A DNA stretch of 64,000 nucleotides, taken from NCBI RefSeq assembly GCF_011734195.1, contig NZ_JAANTH010000002.1, positions 1,054,001 to 1,118,000 on the forward strand. Direction: 5' to 3'. Shown here piece after piece: positions 51,339-59,279 of the stretch. The position numbers and the translations under genes were made by a program. Below the pieces are notes generated by a model. The model was not told the DNA's origin. It was given only the letters and a program-made list of their open reading frames with translations, and did no database searches. Origin of the DNA: Halobacterium sp. R2-5. Lineage in GTDB: Archaea; Halobacteriota; Halobacteria; Halobacteriales; Halobacteriaceae. The stretch's first letter is position 1; each line of letters starts with the position of its first letter.

Positions 51339-52301
51339 ATGACAGTCATCGACGCGTACACGCACGCGCTCACCGAGGACTTCTACGAGACGCTGCTCGA
51401 CGAGTACGACTTCCAGGGGCTGAGCGGCGACCCGTCGTTCCTCTGGAATACGGACCGGCGGCTCGACCACATGGACGAGTTCGGTATCGACAAGCAGGTC
51501 TTGACGCTCGCGCTCCCGCCGCTGTGGCGCGGCATGGACGACGACACAGCCCTCGAGCTGACGCGGCTCGCGAACGACGAGATTCGACGGCTCGCCGACG
51601 AGCACCCCGACCGGTTCGTCGCCGTCGGGACGGTCCCGCGGGCCGGCGACGAGTTCCTCGCGGAGTTCGACCGCTGCGTCGAGGACCTCGGGATGGCGGG
51701 CGTCCAGATCTTCTCCAGCATCGAGGGCGAGCCGCTGGACCGCCCGAAGTTCCACGGGCTGTTCGAGCGCGCCGAGCGCCACGACGCCCCGCTGTGGATG
51801 CACCCGCAGCTCCACGAGTGGTACGAGTGGGCGAGCGAGTACATGGAACACCGGCTGTTCGGGTGGCCGTTCGACACGACGCTGGCGCTCTCCCGGCTGG
51901 TGTTCGGCGGCGTCGTCTCCGAGTACGACTTCGACCTGCTCGCCCACCACGGCGGCGGCATGGTGCCGTTCTACGGCGGCCGCATCGACTCGTTCTACCA
52001 GACGCGGTTGGACTACCCGGAGAACTACGCGGACACCGACCTCCCCGAGTTGGACCAGCCGGTCACGGACTACTTCAAGCAGTTCCACGTCGACACCGCG
52101 GTCAGCGGCTCCGTCGCGGCTCACGACTGCGCGCACTCGTTCTTCGGCGACAACGTCGTGTTCGGCACGGACTACCCGTTCGGGCCGGGCCGCGGCCGCG
52201 CGTGGATCGAACAGGGCCTCGACGCCGTCGGGGAGATGCGCGCGGACGACGCGGCCCGCGACGGCATCCGCAGCGGCAACCTCGAAGCGCTGCTGGACTG
52301 A
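51339..52301 (+). CDS. Amidohydrolase-2 family protein, ACMSD/aromatic decarboxylase-like
   Basis: A 320-residue TIM-barrel enzyme. Metal and catalytic motifs: V-I-D-A-Y-T-H at the N-terminus (reduced form of D-x-H-x-H), L-W-M-H-P-Q near residue 152, L-A-H-H-G-G-G-M-V-P-F-Y-G-G-R-I near 204, and F-G-T-D-Y-P-F-G near 275. The H-G-G-G-x-x-P-x-x-x-x-R segment is characteristic of the 2-amino-3-carboxymuconate semialdehyde / 6-methylsalicylate / resorcylate decarboxylase group. It precedes an IclR gene and an aromatic-acid block, so non-oxidative decarboxylation of an aromatic acid is possible (inference). Confidence 0.83.
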   Translation: MTVIDAYTHALTEDFYETLLDEYDFQGLSGDPSFLWNTDRRLDHMDEFGIDKQVLTLALPPLWRGMDDDTALELTRLANDEIRRLADEHPDRFVAVGTVPRAGDEFLAEFDRCVEDLGMAGVQIFSSIEGEPLDRPKFHGLFERAERHDAPLWMHPQLHEWYEWASEYMEHRLFGWPFDTTLALSRLVFGGVVSEYDFDLLAHHGGGMVPFYGGRIDSFYQTRLDYPENYADTDLPELDQPVTDYFKQFHVDTAVSGSVAAHDCAHSFFGDNVVFGTDYPFGPGRGRAWIEQGLDAVGEMRADDAARDGIRSGNLEALLD

Positions 52302-52360
52302 CCGGCCGGTCCGCCCGCCGCCCCCGATTCTGCGGCTCCGTCCGCGGCGGCCAGTAGCCA

Positions 52361-52370
52361 AACGTTTAGT
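52361..52370 (+). promoter_or_regulatory. TATA element of the third IclR gene
   Basis: AACGTTTAGT is about 27 bases before the ATG at 52393. Confidence 0.45.
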
Positions 52371-52392
52371 GGCCACGGGCGAACGCTCACGT

Positions 52393-53160
52393 ATGCCGAA
52401 CGGACCCACGAGCCGGACGGGGGTGAAGTCAGACGAGACGCTGTTCGCCGTGCTCGCGGCGCTGCGGGAGGCCGGCGGCGCGGGGGTGACGGAGCTCGCG
52501 GACGAGCTCGACGTCGCGAAGAGCACCGTCCACAACCACCTCGCGACGATGCGCGAGCACGGCTTCGTCGTGAAGGCGGGCGACGAGTACCGGCTCGGCC
52601 TGGAGCTGTTCCACTACGGTCAGGAGGTCCGCAACGAGTTCGACGTCTACCGCGCGGCCCGCCCCGTCGTCGACGACCTCGTCGAGACCACGGGCGAGAT
52701 GGTGTGGCTGTTCACGCCGGAGAACGGCCGCGTGATGTACCTCTACGGGGGCGCCGGCGGCACCGGCATCGACGTGGACACGATACTCGGCTCGTGGGAG
52801 TACATGCACTGCACGTCCGGCGGGAAGGCGATTCTCGCGCACTACGGCGAGGACGAGGTCGACGCGGTCGTGGAGCGCCACGGGCTGCCCGCGCGCACCC
52901 CGAACACGGTGACGAGCCGCGAGGAACTGGACGCGGAACTGGAGGCGGTCCGCGAGCGCGGGTACGCGCTGAACCTCGGCGAGGACTTAGAGGGCGTCCA
53001 CGCCGTCGCCGTGCCGCTACACTACGAGGACGAGCTCGTCGGATCGCTCGCTGTCGCGGGACCGGCCCACCGCGTGAGCCGCGAGCGCTGCGAGAGCGAG
53101 CTCGTCGACCAGCTGCGGGCGTCCACGAACGACATCGAACTCAACCTCGCGTACGCCTAG
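52393..53160 (+). CDS. IclR-family transcriptional regulator
   Basis: A 255-residue regulator. Winged helix about residues 10-72 (V-T-E-L-A-D-E-L-D-V-A-K-S-T-V-H-N-H-L) and effector domain about 85-250 (S-G-G-K-A-I-L-A-H near 140, G-S-L-A-V-A-G-P-A-H-R-V near 217). The ATG at 52393 is preferred to upstream starts by TATA spacing. Placed between the ACMSD-like amidohydrolase and the acyl-CoA synthetase/gentisate block; probably their regulator. Confidence 0.9.
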   Translation: MPNGPTSRTGVKSDETLFAVLAALREAGGAGVTELADELDVAKSTVHNHLATMREHGFVVKAGDEYRLGLELFHYGQEVRNEFDVYRAARPVVDDLVETTGEMVWLFTPENGRVMYLYGGAGGTGIDVDTILGSWEYMHCTSGGKAILAHYGEDEVDAVVERHGLPARTPNTVTSREELDAELEAVRERGYALNLGEDLEGVHAVAVPLHYEDELVGSLAVAGPAHRVSRERCESELVDQLRASTNDIELNLAYA

Positions 53161-54008
53161 AGGGCGGCGAGCGCGGCACAACCTCTCGCGAGACAGTGCG
53201 CACCGAGCAACGCCGCCGTGAACGGGTACGCGAGCGCCATCTGCAGTCGGACCGACCACCGCGGCGCGAGGGAGGCGGCGATTGCGGCGTCCGCGAGCGC
53301 GACGACTGCGGCCACGAGCGCGAGCGGGGAGAGCATCCCGCTCGCGACGAACGCGACGACGAGCAGGGCCGCGAGCGCGTGGACAGCCGCGGAGACGCGC
53401 GTGCTCGCGTCGTCACCGAGGAGGACCGGGAGCGTGCGCTTGTCGACGGTCCGGTCGAACTCCCGGTCGAGGCGGTCGATGGAGACTTTCAGCCCGGAAA
53501 GCGAGACGGCGAGCGCGAGCGCCACCGCGGCGACGCCCGGGGCGAGCACGTCGGTCTGCGCGAGGAAGCCGCCGGCGAACGCGAGCGCGACGCCGACCGG
53601 GTAGTCGACGGTGACGGTCAGCGGGTGCTTGTCCAGCACGGGGGCGTGCAGGACGGCGAGCGCCCACAGCGGGAGCGTCGCGGCGACGGCCGCGCGAGCG
53701 CCGACGGCCCAGAGCAGGGCGACGAGCGCGAGGAACGTGAGCGAGGCGCTGGCAGCCGCGGTCTTCAGCAGACCGGGAGGGAGCACGGGATCGTGCTCGC
53801 CGCGGACGTGGGCGTCGACGTACTCGTCGACGACGTGCGCGGTGTAGAGGGCGGCGCCGACGGCGGCGGCGTGCGTGGTGGCGAGCGGGATGTAGACGGC
53901 GGGCGCGAGCGCGGCGCCGGCGAGCGCGACGCCGACCGCGGGGAGCATGAACGTCGGCTTGACGCCCGCGAGCAGACCGTCGACGGCGCGGCCGGGGTCG
54001 GCGACCAT
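53157..54008 (-). CDS. UbiA-family prenyltransferase
   Basis: A 283-residue membrane protein with about eight hydrophobic helices. Two Asp-rich motifs for prenyl-diphosphate binding are near residue 62 (V-V-D-E-Y-V-D-A-H-V-R-G-E-H-D) and 171 (S-I-D-R-L-D-R-E-F-D-R-T-V-D-K-R). The family makes quinones, hemes and archaeal ether lipids. The first motif lacks the usual Asn-Asp start. It overlaps the IclR stop codon tail-to-tail. The start at 54008 is chosen because upstream residues are basic and polar. Acceptor substrate unknown. Confidence 0.85.
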   Translation of the reverse strand: MVADPGRAVDGLLAGVKPTFMLPAVGVALAGAALAPAVYIPLATTHAAAVGAALYTAHVVDEYVDAHVRGEHDPVLPPGLLKTAAASASLTFLALVALLWAVGARAAVAATLPLWALAVLHAPVLDKHPLTVTVDYPVGVALAFAGGFLAQTDVLAPGVAAVALALAVSLSGLKVSIDRLDREFDRTVDKRTLPVLLGDDASTRVSAAVHALAALLVVAFVASGMLSPLALVAAVVALADAAIAASLAPRWSVRLQMALAYPFTAALLGAHCLARGCAALAAL

Positions 54009-54090
54009 GTCGACCGTTGACCGGGCCGCGGGATAAACCTGGTCGCCAGTCGGTAAATTCAGCCGACGGCGCTCCGAACGATTAACCGAC

Positions 54091-54123
54091 ACTGTTATTA
54101 TCTGGTGTGGGCTTTCCTCACAC
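54091..54123 (+). promoter_or_regulatory. Promoter and small inverted repeat of the acyl-CoA synthetase gene
   Basis: ACTGTTATTATC (54091-54102) is the likely TATA. GTGTG-N9-CACAC (54105-54123) follows and covers the predicted start of transcription near 54125, 12 bases before the ATG. Confidence 0.45.
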
Positions 54124-54136
54124 AGCACAGTAACGC

Positions 54137-55684
54137 ATGCATTACTTGGAAGCATTCGAGCGGAGCGTCCGCGTCCACGGCGACGAAACCGCCATCGTCA
54201 CCGACGACGGCCGGTCGTTCACGTACGAGGAGTTCGACCGCCGGAGCACCGAACTCGCGAACGCCGTCGTCGACGCCGTCGGCGACTCGCCGGTGGCGGT
54301 GCTCGCGTTGAACAGCCCGGCGGCCGCCGAGGCGATGATCGCCGGTCACAAGCGCGGCACGCCGACAGTCCAGCTCTCCTTCCGCGGGTCCGCCGGCGAG
54401 CTCGTCGACATGGTCGAGACGGGGGGCGCCGAGGCGCTCGTCTTCGACGACGCGAACGCCGAGCGCGCCGTCGAGGTCATCGACGGCGCCGACCTCTCCG
54501 TGGGGTTCCACGCAGGGTCGGCTGACGTCGACCACCCGGACGTGGTGGAGTACGAGGACGCCCTCGGTGACGCGTCCTCGACGCTGCCCGACCACCTCCC
54601 CGCGGACGGCAAGACCAACGTCTTCTACACGAGCGGCACGACGTCCACGCCGAAGGCCGTCGCGTTCGACGGCGAGCAGATGTGGACCGGCGCCTACCAG
54701 GGCATCATGGAGCACGGCATCGACCAGACGGACCTCGCCATCGTGACGACGCCGTGGTACCACATGGTCACGTCGGACGCGTGGCTGTACCCGCACTGGA
54801 TGGCGGGCGCGACGACGTGCCTCCAGTCGGACTTCGACCCCTCGGAGGTGCTCGAACTCGTCGAGGACCACGACGCCACCGGCCTGCTCGCCGTCCCCAC
54901 CCAGCTGTCGCTGCTCAACGACGTACAGGAGAACGAGAGCGACCCCTACGACACGAGTTCGCTGTCGTACATCCGCACCGGCGGCTCGGTGGTCACCGAG
55001 GAGCTCGTCGAACGCACGTCCGAGCTCCTCTCGGAGAACCTCTACAACACGTACGGGATGACCGAGGGCGGCCCGAACTTCACGTTCGCGCACCCGTCCG
55101 TGCAGGACGAACACCCGGGCACCATCGGCAAGGAGTCGTTCTCGTGGGAGCTCCGCGTCGTGGAGACGGCGCCCATCACCGAACACCCCGACCCCGAGGC
55201 GGAGGTCGGGCCGGGCGAGCAGGGCGAGATCATCGCCCGCGGCCCCGGCGTCCCGGACGGCTACATCGACAACCCCGAGGCCGAGGAGAAGACGTTCTTC
55301 GGCGAGTGGCTGCGCACGCGTGACGTCGCAGAAGTCGACGAGGACGGCTTCCTCTACATCACCGACCGCGTGGACAACATGTTCATCAGCGGCGGGGAGA
55401 ACATCTACCCCGCGGAGGTCGAGCGCGCCATCGACGGCCACCCGGCGGTCGCGGAGACGCTCGTGTTCGGGCAGGACGACGAGGAGTGGGGCCAGAAGGT
55501 CACCGCCATCGTCGTCGCCGAGATGGACGTCGACGCCGACGAAATCGACACGTTCTGCCGGAAGCACGACTCGCTGGCGAACTACAAGCGCCCCCGCGAG
55601 TACGTCGTCCGCGAGGAGCCGCTGCCGCGCACTGACACCGGCACGGTCCAGCGCCAGGAAGCCATCGACCAGCACTTCGACTGA
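54137..55684 (+). CDS. AMP-forming acyl-CoA synthetase, variant A10 motif
   Basis: A 515-residue ANL-superfamily ligase that would activate a carboxylic acid to its CoA thioester. Motifs: the P-loop Y-T-S-G-T-T-S-T-P-K at 164-173, Y-G-M-T-E-G-G near residue 307, G-E-W-L-R-T-R-D-V-A near 393, and G-G-E-N-I-Y-P-A-E-V-E near 420. The C-terminal P-R-T-x-T-G-K motif reads P-R-T-D-T-G-T503-V-Q-R, so the adenylation lysine is replaced by Thr. Fatty or aromatic acid (for example benzoate-type) substrate is suggested by the gentisate block. If the Lys is truly absent, the first half-reaction may be weak or supplied otherwise. Confidence 0.88.
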   Translation: MHYLEAFERSVRVHGDETAIVTDDGRSFTYEEFDRRSTELANAVVDAVGDSPVAVLALNSPAAAEAMIAGHKRGTPTVQLSFRGSAGELVDMVETGGAEALVFDDANAERAVEVIDGADLSVGFHAGSADVDHPDVVEYEDALGDASSTLPDHLPADGKTNVFYTSGTTSTPKAVAFDGEQMWTGAYQGIMEHGIDQTDLAIVTTPWYHMVTSDAWLYPHWMAGATTCLQSDFDPSEVLELVEDHDATGLLAVPTQLSLLNDVQENESDPYDTSSLSYIRTGGSVVTEELVERTSELLSENLYNTYGMTEGGPNFTFAHPSVQDEHPGTIGKESFSWELRVVETAPITEHPDPEAEVGPGEQGEIIARGPGVPDGYIDNPEAEEKTFFGEWLRTRDVAEVDEDGFLYITDRVDNMFISGGENIYPAEVERAIDGHPAVAETLVFGQDDEEWGQKVTAIVVAEMDVDADEIDTFCRKHDSLANYKRPREYVVREEPLPRTDTGTVQRQEAIDQHFD

Positions 55685-55707
55685 ACGGCGCTTCCCCGTC
55701 TCTCTTC

Positions 55708-57120
55708 TCAGAACGCGAGCGCGAAGATGCCGATTTGAATCGGGAGCAGGAGTACGAGCGTCGCGAGCGAGCAGAGCGCTGCCATCTTGATGAGCTCCAT
55801 CGAGTCGACGACGTCGAGGCCGAGGATGGCGACGAGGACGGCGGACTGGTAGGGGAAGAAGTACGTGTTGAGCGCGACGGCTTCCGTCATCGCGACGGGC
55901 ACGAGCGGGAGGCCGGCGCTCTCGGCGAACGCGACGAGCACGGGCGTGAGCACGCTCGCGACCGCCAGCCCCTCCATGAGGAACGTCAGCGCGATGGACG
56001 CGATCGCGAGGAACCCGAGCGCGACGGCCAGCGACGCGTCCTGCGGGAACGACGCGAGGATGCCGTCGGCCGCGACGTCCGTGAACCCGGTCTGCTGGAG
56101 ACCGGCGGCGATGGCGAAGATGGCGCCGAGGAAGAACACGATGGAGAAGTTCGCCTCCTCGACGGCGTCCACGCCCACCACGCCGATGCGGGGGGTGAAC
56201 GCGAGGATGGCGACGACGAGCGCACCGTACAGGGGGTGGAGGCCGTGGACGGTGTCGGTCGCCCAGATGGCGACGCCGACGAGGAGGAACGCCATCATGC
56301 GGCGCGCCTCCGAGGGCGCAGCAGCGGACTCGCGGACGGCGTCGGTTTCGCGCATCGCGTCGGCGTCCCGCGGCCGGTAGAGGAAGTAGGCGATGGCGGT
56401 GATGACGGCGGCGCGCCCGACGGCCATCACGGGGCCGAGCCAGACCGCCCACTCCACCCAGCCGATGGAGACGCCGGCGTTCGTCTCGACGAGTCCCGTG
56501 ATGATGATGTTCGCGAGCGACCCCGTGAGGATGCCGGTGCCGGCGTAGTAGGTGACGAACAGCGGCCCGAGGAAGAGGCCGACGCGGGTGCGGCGCTCGG
56601 TGAAGCGCTCGCCGACGGAGATGAGGATGGGGCCGAGGATGAGCACGCGCACGAGCGACGACGGCACGAGCACGACGAAGCCGAGCGCGGCAGCGCAGAG
56701 GACGACCAGGAGGTTCCGGTACGTGGTCTTCGCGTCGGACGTGGCGTCGCCCGGGATGACGCTCAAGGCGGCGCGCTCGACGGCCGCGGCGAGGCCGCTC
56801 TGGCGGGTGGCTTCGCCGAGTAGGATGCCGAGGACGACCAGCCACGTCGCGGCCGATCCGAAGCCGGTGAGCGCGAGGTCCGTGGAGAACGCCACGCCGA
56901 CGAGCCCGATGGCGAGCAGGCCCGTGAGCCACGGTTCGACGGGCGACCCGACCCACAGCGCGATGGAGAAGACGGTGATGGCGAGCATCCGCGCCATCTC
57001 GGCGTCGATGGGGGCGAACAGGAGGACGGCCGCCCCGGCCGCGGCGCCGACCGGCAGCGACAGCCACGCGGGGTCGACGTCTCCGCGGAGGGCGTCCGAC
57101 CACGTCGAGTCAGTCGTCAC
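55708..57120 (-). CDS. SLC13/DASS-family anion transporter
   Basis: A 470-residue membrane protein with about eleven helices and two internal repeats, the first holding G-I-L-T-G-S-L-A-N-I-I-I-T near residue 195 and the second A-L-N-T-Y-F-F-P-Y-Q-S near 425, which are the substrate/sodium-site regions of the family. It carries dicarboxylates, sulfate or related anions. It begins with GTG (57120), the only suitable start after the non-coding divergent region. Aromatic or dicarboxylic acids are plausible cargo here. Confidence 0.83.
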   Translation of the reverse strand: MTTDSTWSDALRGDVDPAWLSLPVGAAAGAAVLLFAPIDAEMARMLAITVFSIALWVGSPVEPWLTGLLAIGLVGVAFSTDLALTGFGSAATWLVVLGILLGEATRQSGLAAAVERAALSVIPGDATSDAKTTYRNLLVVLCAAALGFVVLVPSSLVRVLILGPILISVGERFTERRTRVGLFLGPLFVTYYAGTGILTGSLANIIITGLVETNAGVSIGWVEWAVWLGPVMAVGRAAVITAIAYFLYRPRDADAMRETDAVRESAAAPSEARRMMAFLLVGVAIWATDTVHGLHPLYGALVVAILAFTPRIGVVGVDAVEEANFSIVFFLGAIFAIAAGLQQTGFTDVAADGILASFPQDASLAVALGFLAIASIALTFLMEGLAVASVLTPVLVAFAESAGLPLVPVAMTEAVALNTYFFPYQSAVLVAILGLDVVDSMELIKMAALCSLATLVLLLPIQIGIFALAF

Positions 57121-57226
57121 GTTGGAACACCGTTTGCTCGCACGCAGGGAAACCGGCCTATTCTTTCTTCCGGAACCGGGCACCGGGCGGAAGATGTTTG
57201 GCGGTCGCCGTTCCACTCTCGACGCG

Positions 57227-57853
57227 ATGATTTCGGAGCCAGCAAGCGGCGTGTACGACGTGACGCTCGCGGAGCTGAACGGCGGCCGGTACCGCGTGTT
57301 CGTCTTCGACGGAGAGACGCCGACGCTCGTGGACGCCGGCCTCGAAGGAACGGTCGACGCCGTCGAGGAGGGCCTCGACGAACTCGGTGTCGAGCCCGAG
57401 CGCGTGGTCGTCACGCACGGCGACGGCGACCACGTCGGCGGCCTCCCCGGGCTCGCGGAGCGCTACGACCTCGAAACGTGGCTCCCGGAAGGCCTCGACG
57501 TGGACGGCCACGAGCCCGATTACCGGTACGGCGACGGCGACGAGGTCGGCCGCTTCACGGCCGTCCACACGCCCGGTCACACGTCCGAGCACCACTCGCT
57601 CGTCGACGAGGACAGCGGCGTCGCGGTGATCGGCGACGCGCTGTTCGGCGCGGACGCCCGCGGCCTCCCGGAGGGGTACTTCGTGCTCCCGACGGGGTAC
57701 TACTCCGCGGACCTGAACGAGGCCGACGAGTCACTGGCGAAGCTCGCCGAGTACGACTTCGACGTCGGCCTCGTCTACCACGGGGAGAGCGTCACGGAGG
57801 ACGCGAGCGAGAAACTGGAGGCGTTCGTGAACTTCGCCGGGAAACCCACCTAG
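57227..57853 (+). CDS. MBL-fold metallohydrolase with altered metal motif
   Basis: A 208-residue metallo-beta-lactamase-fold protein. The metal motif reads T-H64-G-D66-G-D68-H69-V-G-G, so the second His of H-x-H-x-D-H is Asp. Other ligands are H-T-P-G-H-T-S near residue 120 and V-I-G-D-A-L-F near 142, and the C-terminal V-Y-H-G-E is present. The variant may still bind one or two metals. Hydroxyacylglutathione-hydrolase-like or thioester hydrolase activity is possible. Convergent with the LivG gene, whose stop it overlaps. Confidence 0.82.
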   Translation: MISEPASGVYDVTLAELNGGRYRVFVFDGETPTLVDAGLEGTVDAVEEGLDELGVEPERVVVTHGDGDHVGGLPGLAERYDLETWLPEGLDVDGHEPDYRYGDGDEVGRFTAVHTPGHTSEHHSLVDEDSGVAVIGDALFGADARGLPEGYFVLPTGYYSADLNEADESLAKLAEYDFDVGLVYHGESVTEDASEKLEAFVNFAGKPT

Positions 57854-58611
57854 TCGGCGCCGGCGCCCGCGCTCGCGCCGTCGTCTATCGCGTCGCCGGC
57901 GTTCTCGCCGAGGTACGCCTCGATGACGCGCTGGTTGTTCTGAATCTCGTCGGGCGTCCCGGTCGCGATGAGGTTCGCGTTGTCGAGGACGAGGACGCGG
58001 TCGCTGACGGACATCAGCGCGCGCATCACGTGGTCGATGAGGAAGACGGTCTTCCCGCGGTCGGCGATGTCGCGGATGAGGCCGACGATGGCCTCGGTCT
58101 CCTCGGTGTCGAGGCCGCCCGCGACCTCGTCGAACAGCAAGACCTCGGGGTCGGTCGCGAGCGTCCGGGCGATTTCCAGTCGCTTGAGCGCGCCGACGCT
58201 GAGCTCGTTGGGGGTGGTGTGGGCCATCTCCTCGAGGCCGACGAACTCCAGGGCCTCGTACGCGCGCTCCTCGGCGTTCTTCGAGCTGCGGCCGCCGAAC
58301 TCCGCGCCGACGGCGGCGTTCTCCACGAGCGTGAGGTTCTCGAACGGGTGGACGATCTGGTGGGTGCGGACGAGCCCGCGGTGACAGATCTCGTGCGGAC
58401 TCATCCCGGTGATGTCCTCGCCGTCGAGGTAGACGGTGCCCTCGTTGGGCTCCTGGACGCCGGAGATGAGTCGGAACAGCGTCGACTTGCCGGCGCCGTT
58501 CGGCCCGATGAGGCCGACCGTCTCCCCGCGCTCGATGGAGAACGAGACGTCGTCGACGGCGACGATGCCGCCGAATCGCTTCGTGAGGTGCTCGCCTTCG
58601 AGTACGGCCAT
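57850..58611 (-). CDS. ABC transporter ATP-binding protein, LivG type
   Basis: A 253-residue ATPase. Walker A G-P-N-G-A-G-K-S-T-L is near residue 38, the signature L-S-V-G-A-L-K-R-L-E near 142 and Walker B E-V-L-L-F-D-E-V-A-G-G-L near 163. The signature L-S-x-G and the G-L-V-R-T-H-Q-I-V segment match branched-chain amino acid / urea type importers. No Liv permeases are in the window; the Tat binding proteins at 44768 and 63286 are of the matching type, and the rest of the transporter probably lies beyond base 64000. Confidence 0.88.
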   Translation of the reverse strand: MAVLEGEHLTKRFGGIVAVDDVSFSIERGETVGLIGPNGAGKSTLFRLISGVQEPNEGTVYLDGEDITGMSPHEICHRGLVRTHQIVHPFENLTLVENAAVGAEFGGRSSKNAEERAYEALEFVGLEEMAHTTPNELSVGALKRLEIARTLATDPEVLLFDEVAGGLDTEETEAIVGLIRDIADRGKTVFLIDHVMRALMSVSDRVLVLDNANLIATGTPDEIQNNQRVIEAYLGENAGDAIDDGASAGAGAD

Positions 58612-58702
58612 CTTGGTTGTCGTTACCTACCCACCCGCATAAATGTAGCCCTCGCGGGAACGGACCCGAAAGCATGTCCCCGCCCGCCCCGACGTTGCGG
58701 AC

Positions 58703-59224
58703 ATGCTTCGAGCGTACGACGGTGTGACTCCCGACGTCGCCGAGTCGGCGTACGTCGACGAGCGGGCGACGGTCATCGGGGACGTCGAAATCGGGCCGGA
58801 GGCGAGCGTGTGGCCGGGCGCGGTGCTGCGCGGCGACCACGGGCGAATCGTGCTCGGCGAGCGCGCGAACGTCCAGGACAACGCGACCCTCCACGAGCAC
58901 GCGGTCCTCGAAGACGGCGCGACCGTCGGCCACAACGCGGTCGTCCACGACGCGACGGTCGGCGAGCGCAGCGTGGTCGGCATCGGCGCGGTCGTCCTCG
59001 ACGACGCGGAAGTCGGGCCTGGGAGCGTCGTCGCCGCGAACGGCACGGTCACCGAGGAGTCCGAGATTCCCGGCGGCGTGCTCGCGGTCGGGACGCCCGC
59101 CGAAGTCCACCAGGAACTGGCGGGGGACTTCTGGGAAGGCACGGGCGACCGGTACGCCGAACTCGCGAAGGAGTACGCCGGCACCACGCGCGTCGTCGAG
59201 GACGGCCCCGTGCTCCCGGAGTGA
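58703..59224 (+). CDS. Gamma-carbonic anhydrase family protein
   Basis: A 173-residue left-handed beta-helix protein with hexapeptide repeats. Zinc-binding region: R-G-D-H-G-R-I-V-L-G near residue 45, Q-D-N-A-T-L-H-E-H near 59, and G-H-N-A-V-V-H-D-A-T-V-G near 76. It may interconvert CO2 and bicarbonate or act as a CoA-related acetyltransferase-like protein (PaaY-type relatives are linked to aromatic CoA pathways). It lies immediately before the ADP-forming acyl-CoA synthetase genes. Confidence 0.87.
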   Translation: MLRAYDGVTPDVAESAYVDERATVIGDVEIGPEASVWPGAVLRGDHGRIVLGERANVQDNATLHEHAVLEDGATVGHNAVVHDATVGERSVVGIGAVVLDDAEVGPGSVVAANGTVTEESEIPGGVLAVGTPAEVHQELAGDFWEGTGDRYAELAKEYAGTTRVVEDGPVLPE

Positions 59225-59247
59225 GCGCGAGGTTGACGGGAGGAAAA

Positions 59248-59257
59248 CCGTTTTAGT
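59248..59257 (+). promoter_or_regulatory. TATA element of the ADP-forming acyl-CoA synthetase operon
   Basis: CCGTTTTAGT lies about 27 bases before the GTG at 59280 and decides that start; the transcript is probably leaderless. Confidence 0.55.
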
Positions 59258-59279
59258 GGCATTCCCTGTACATCGAGGC

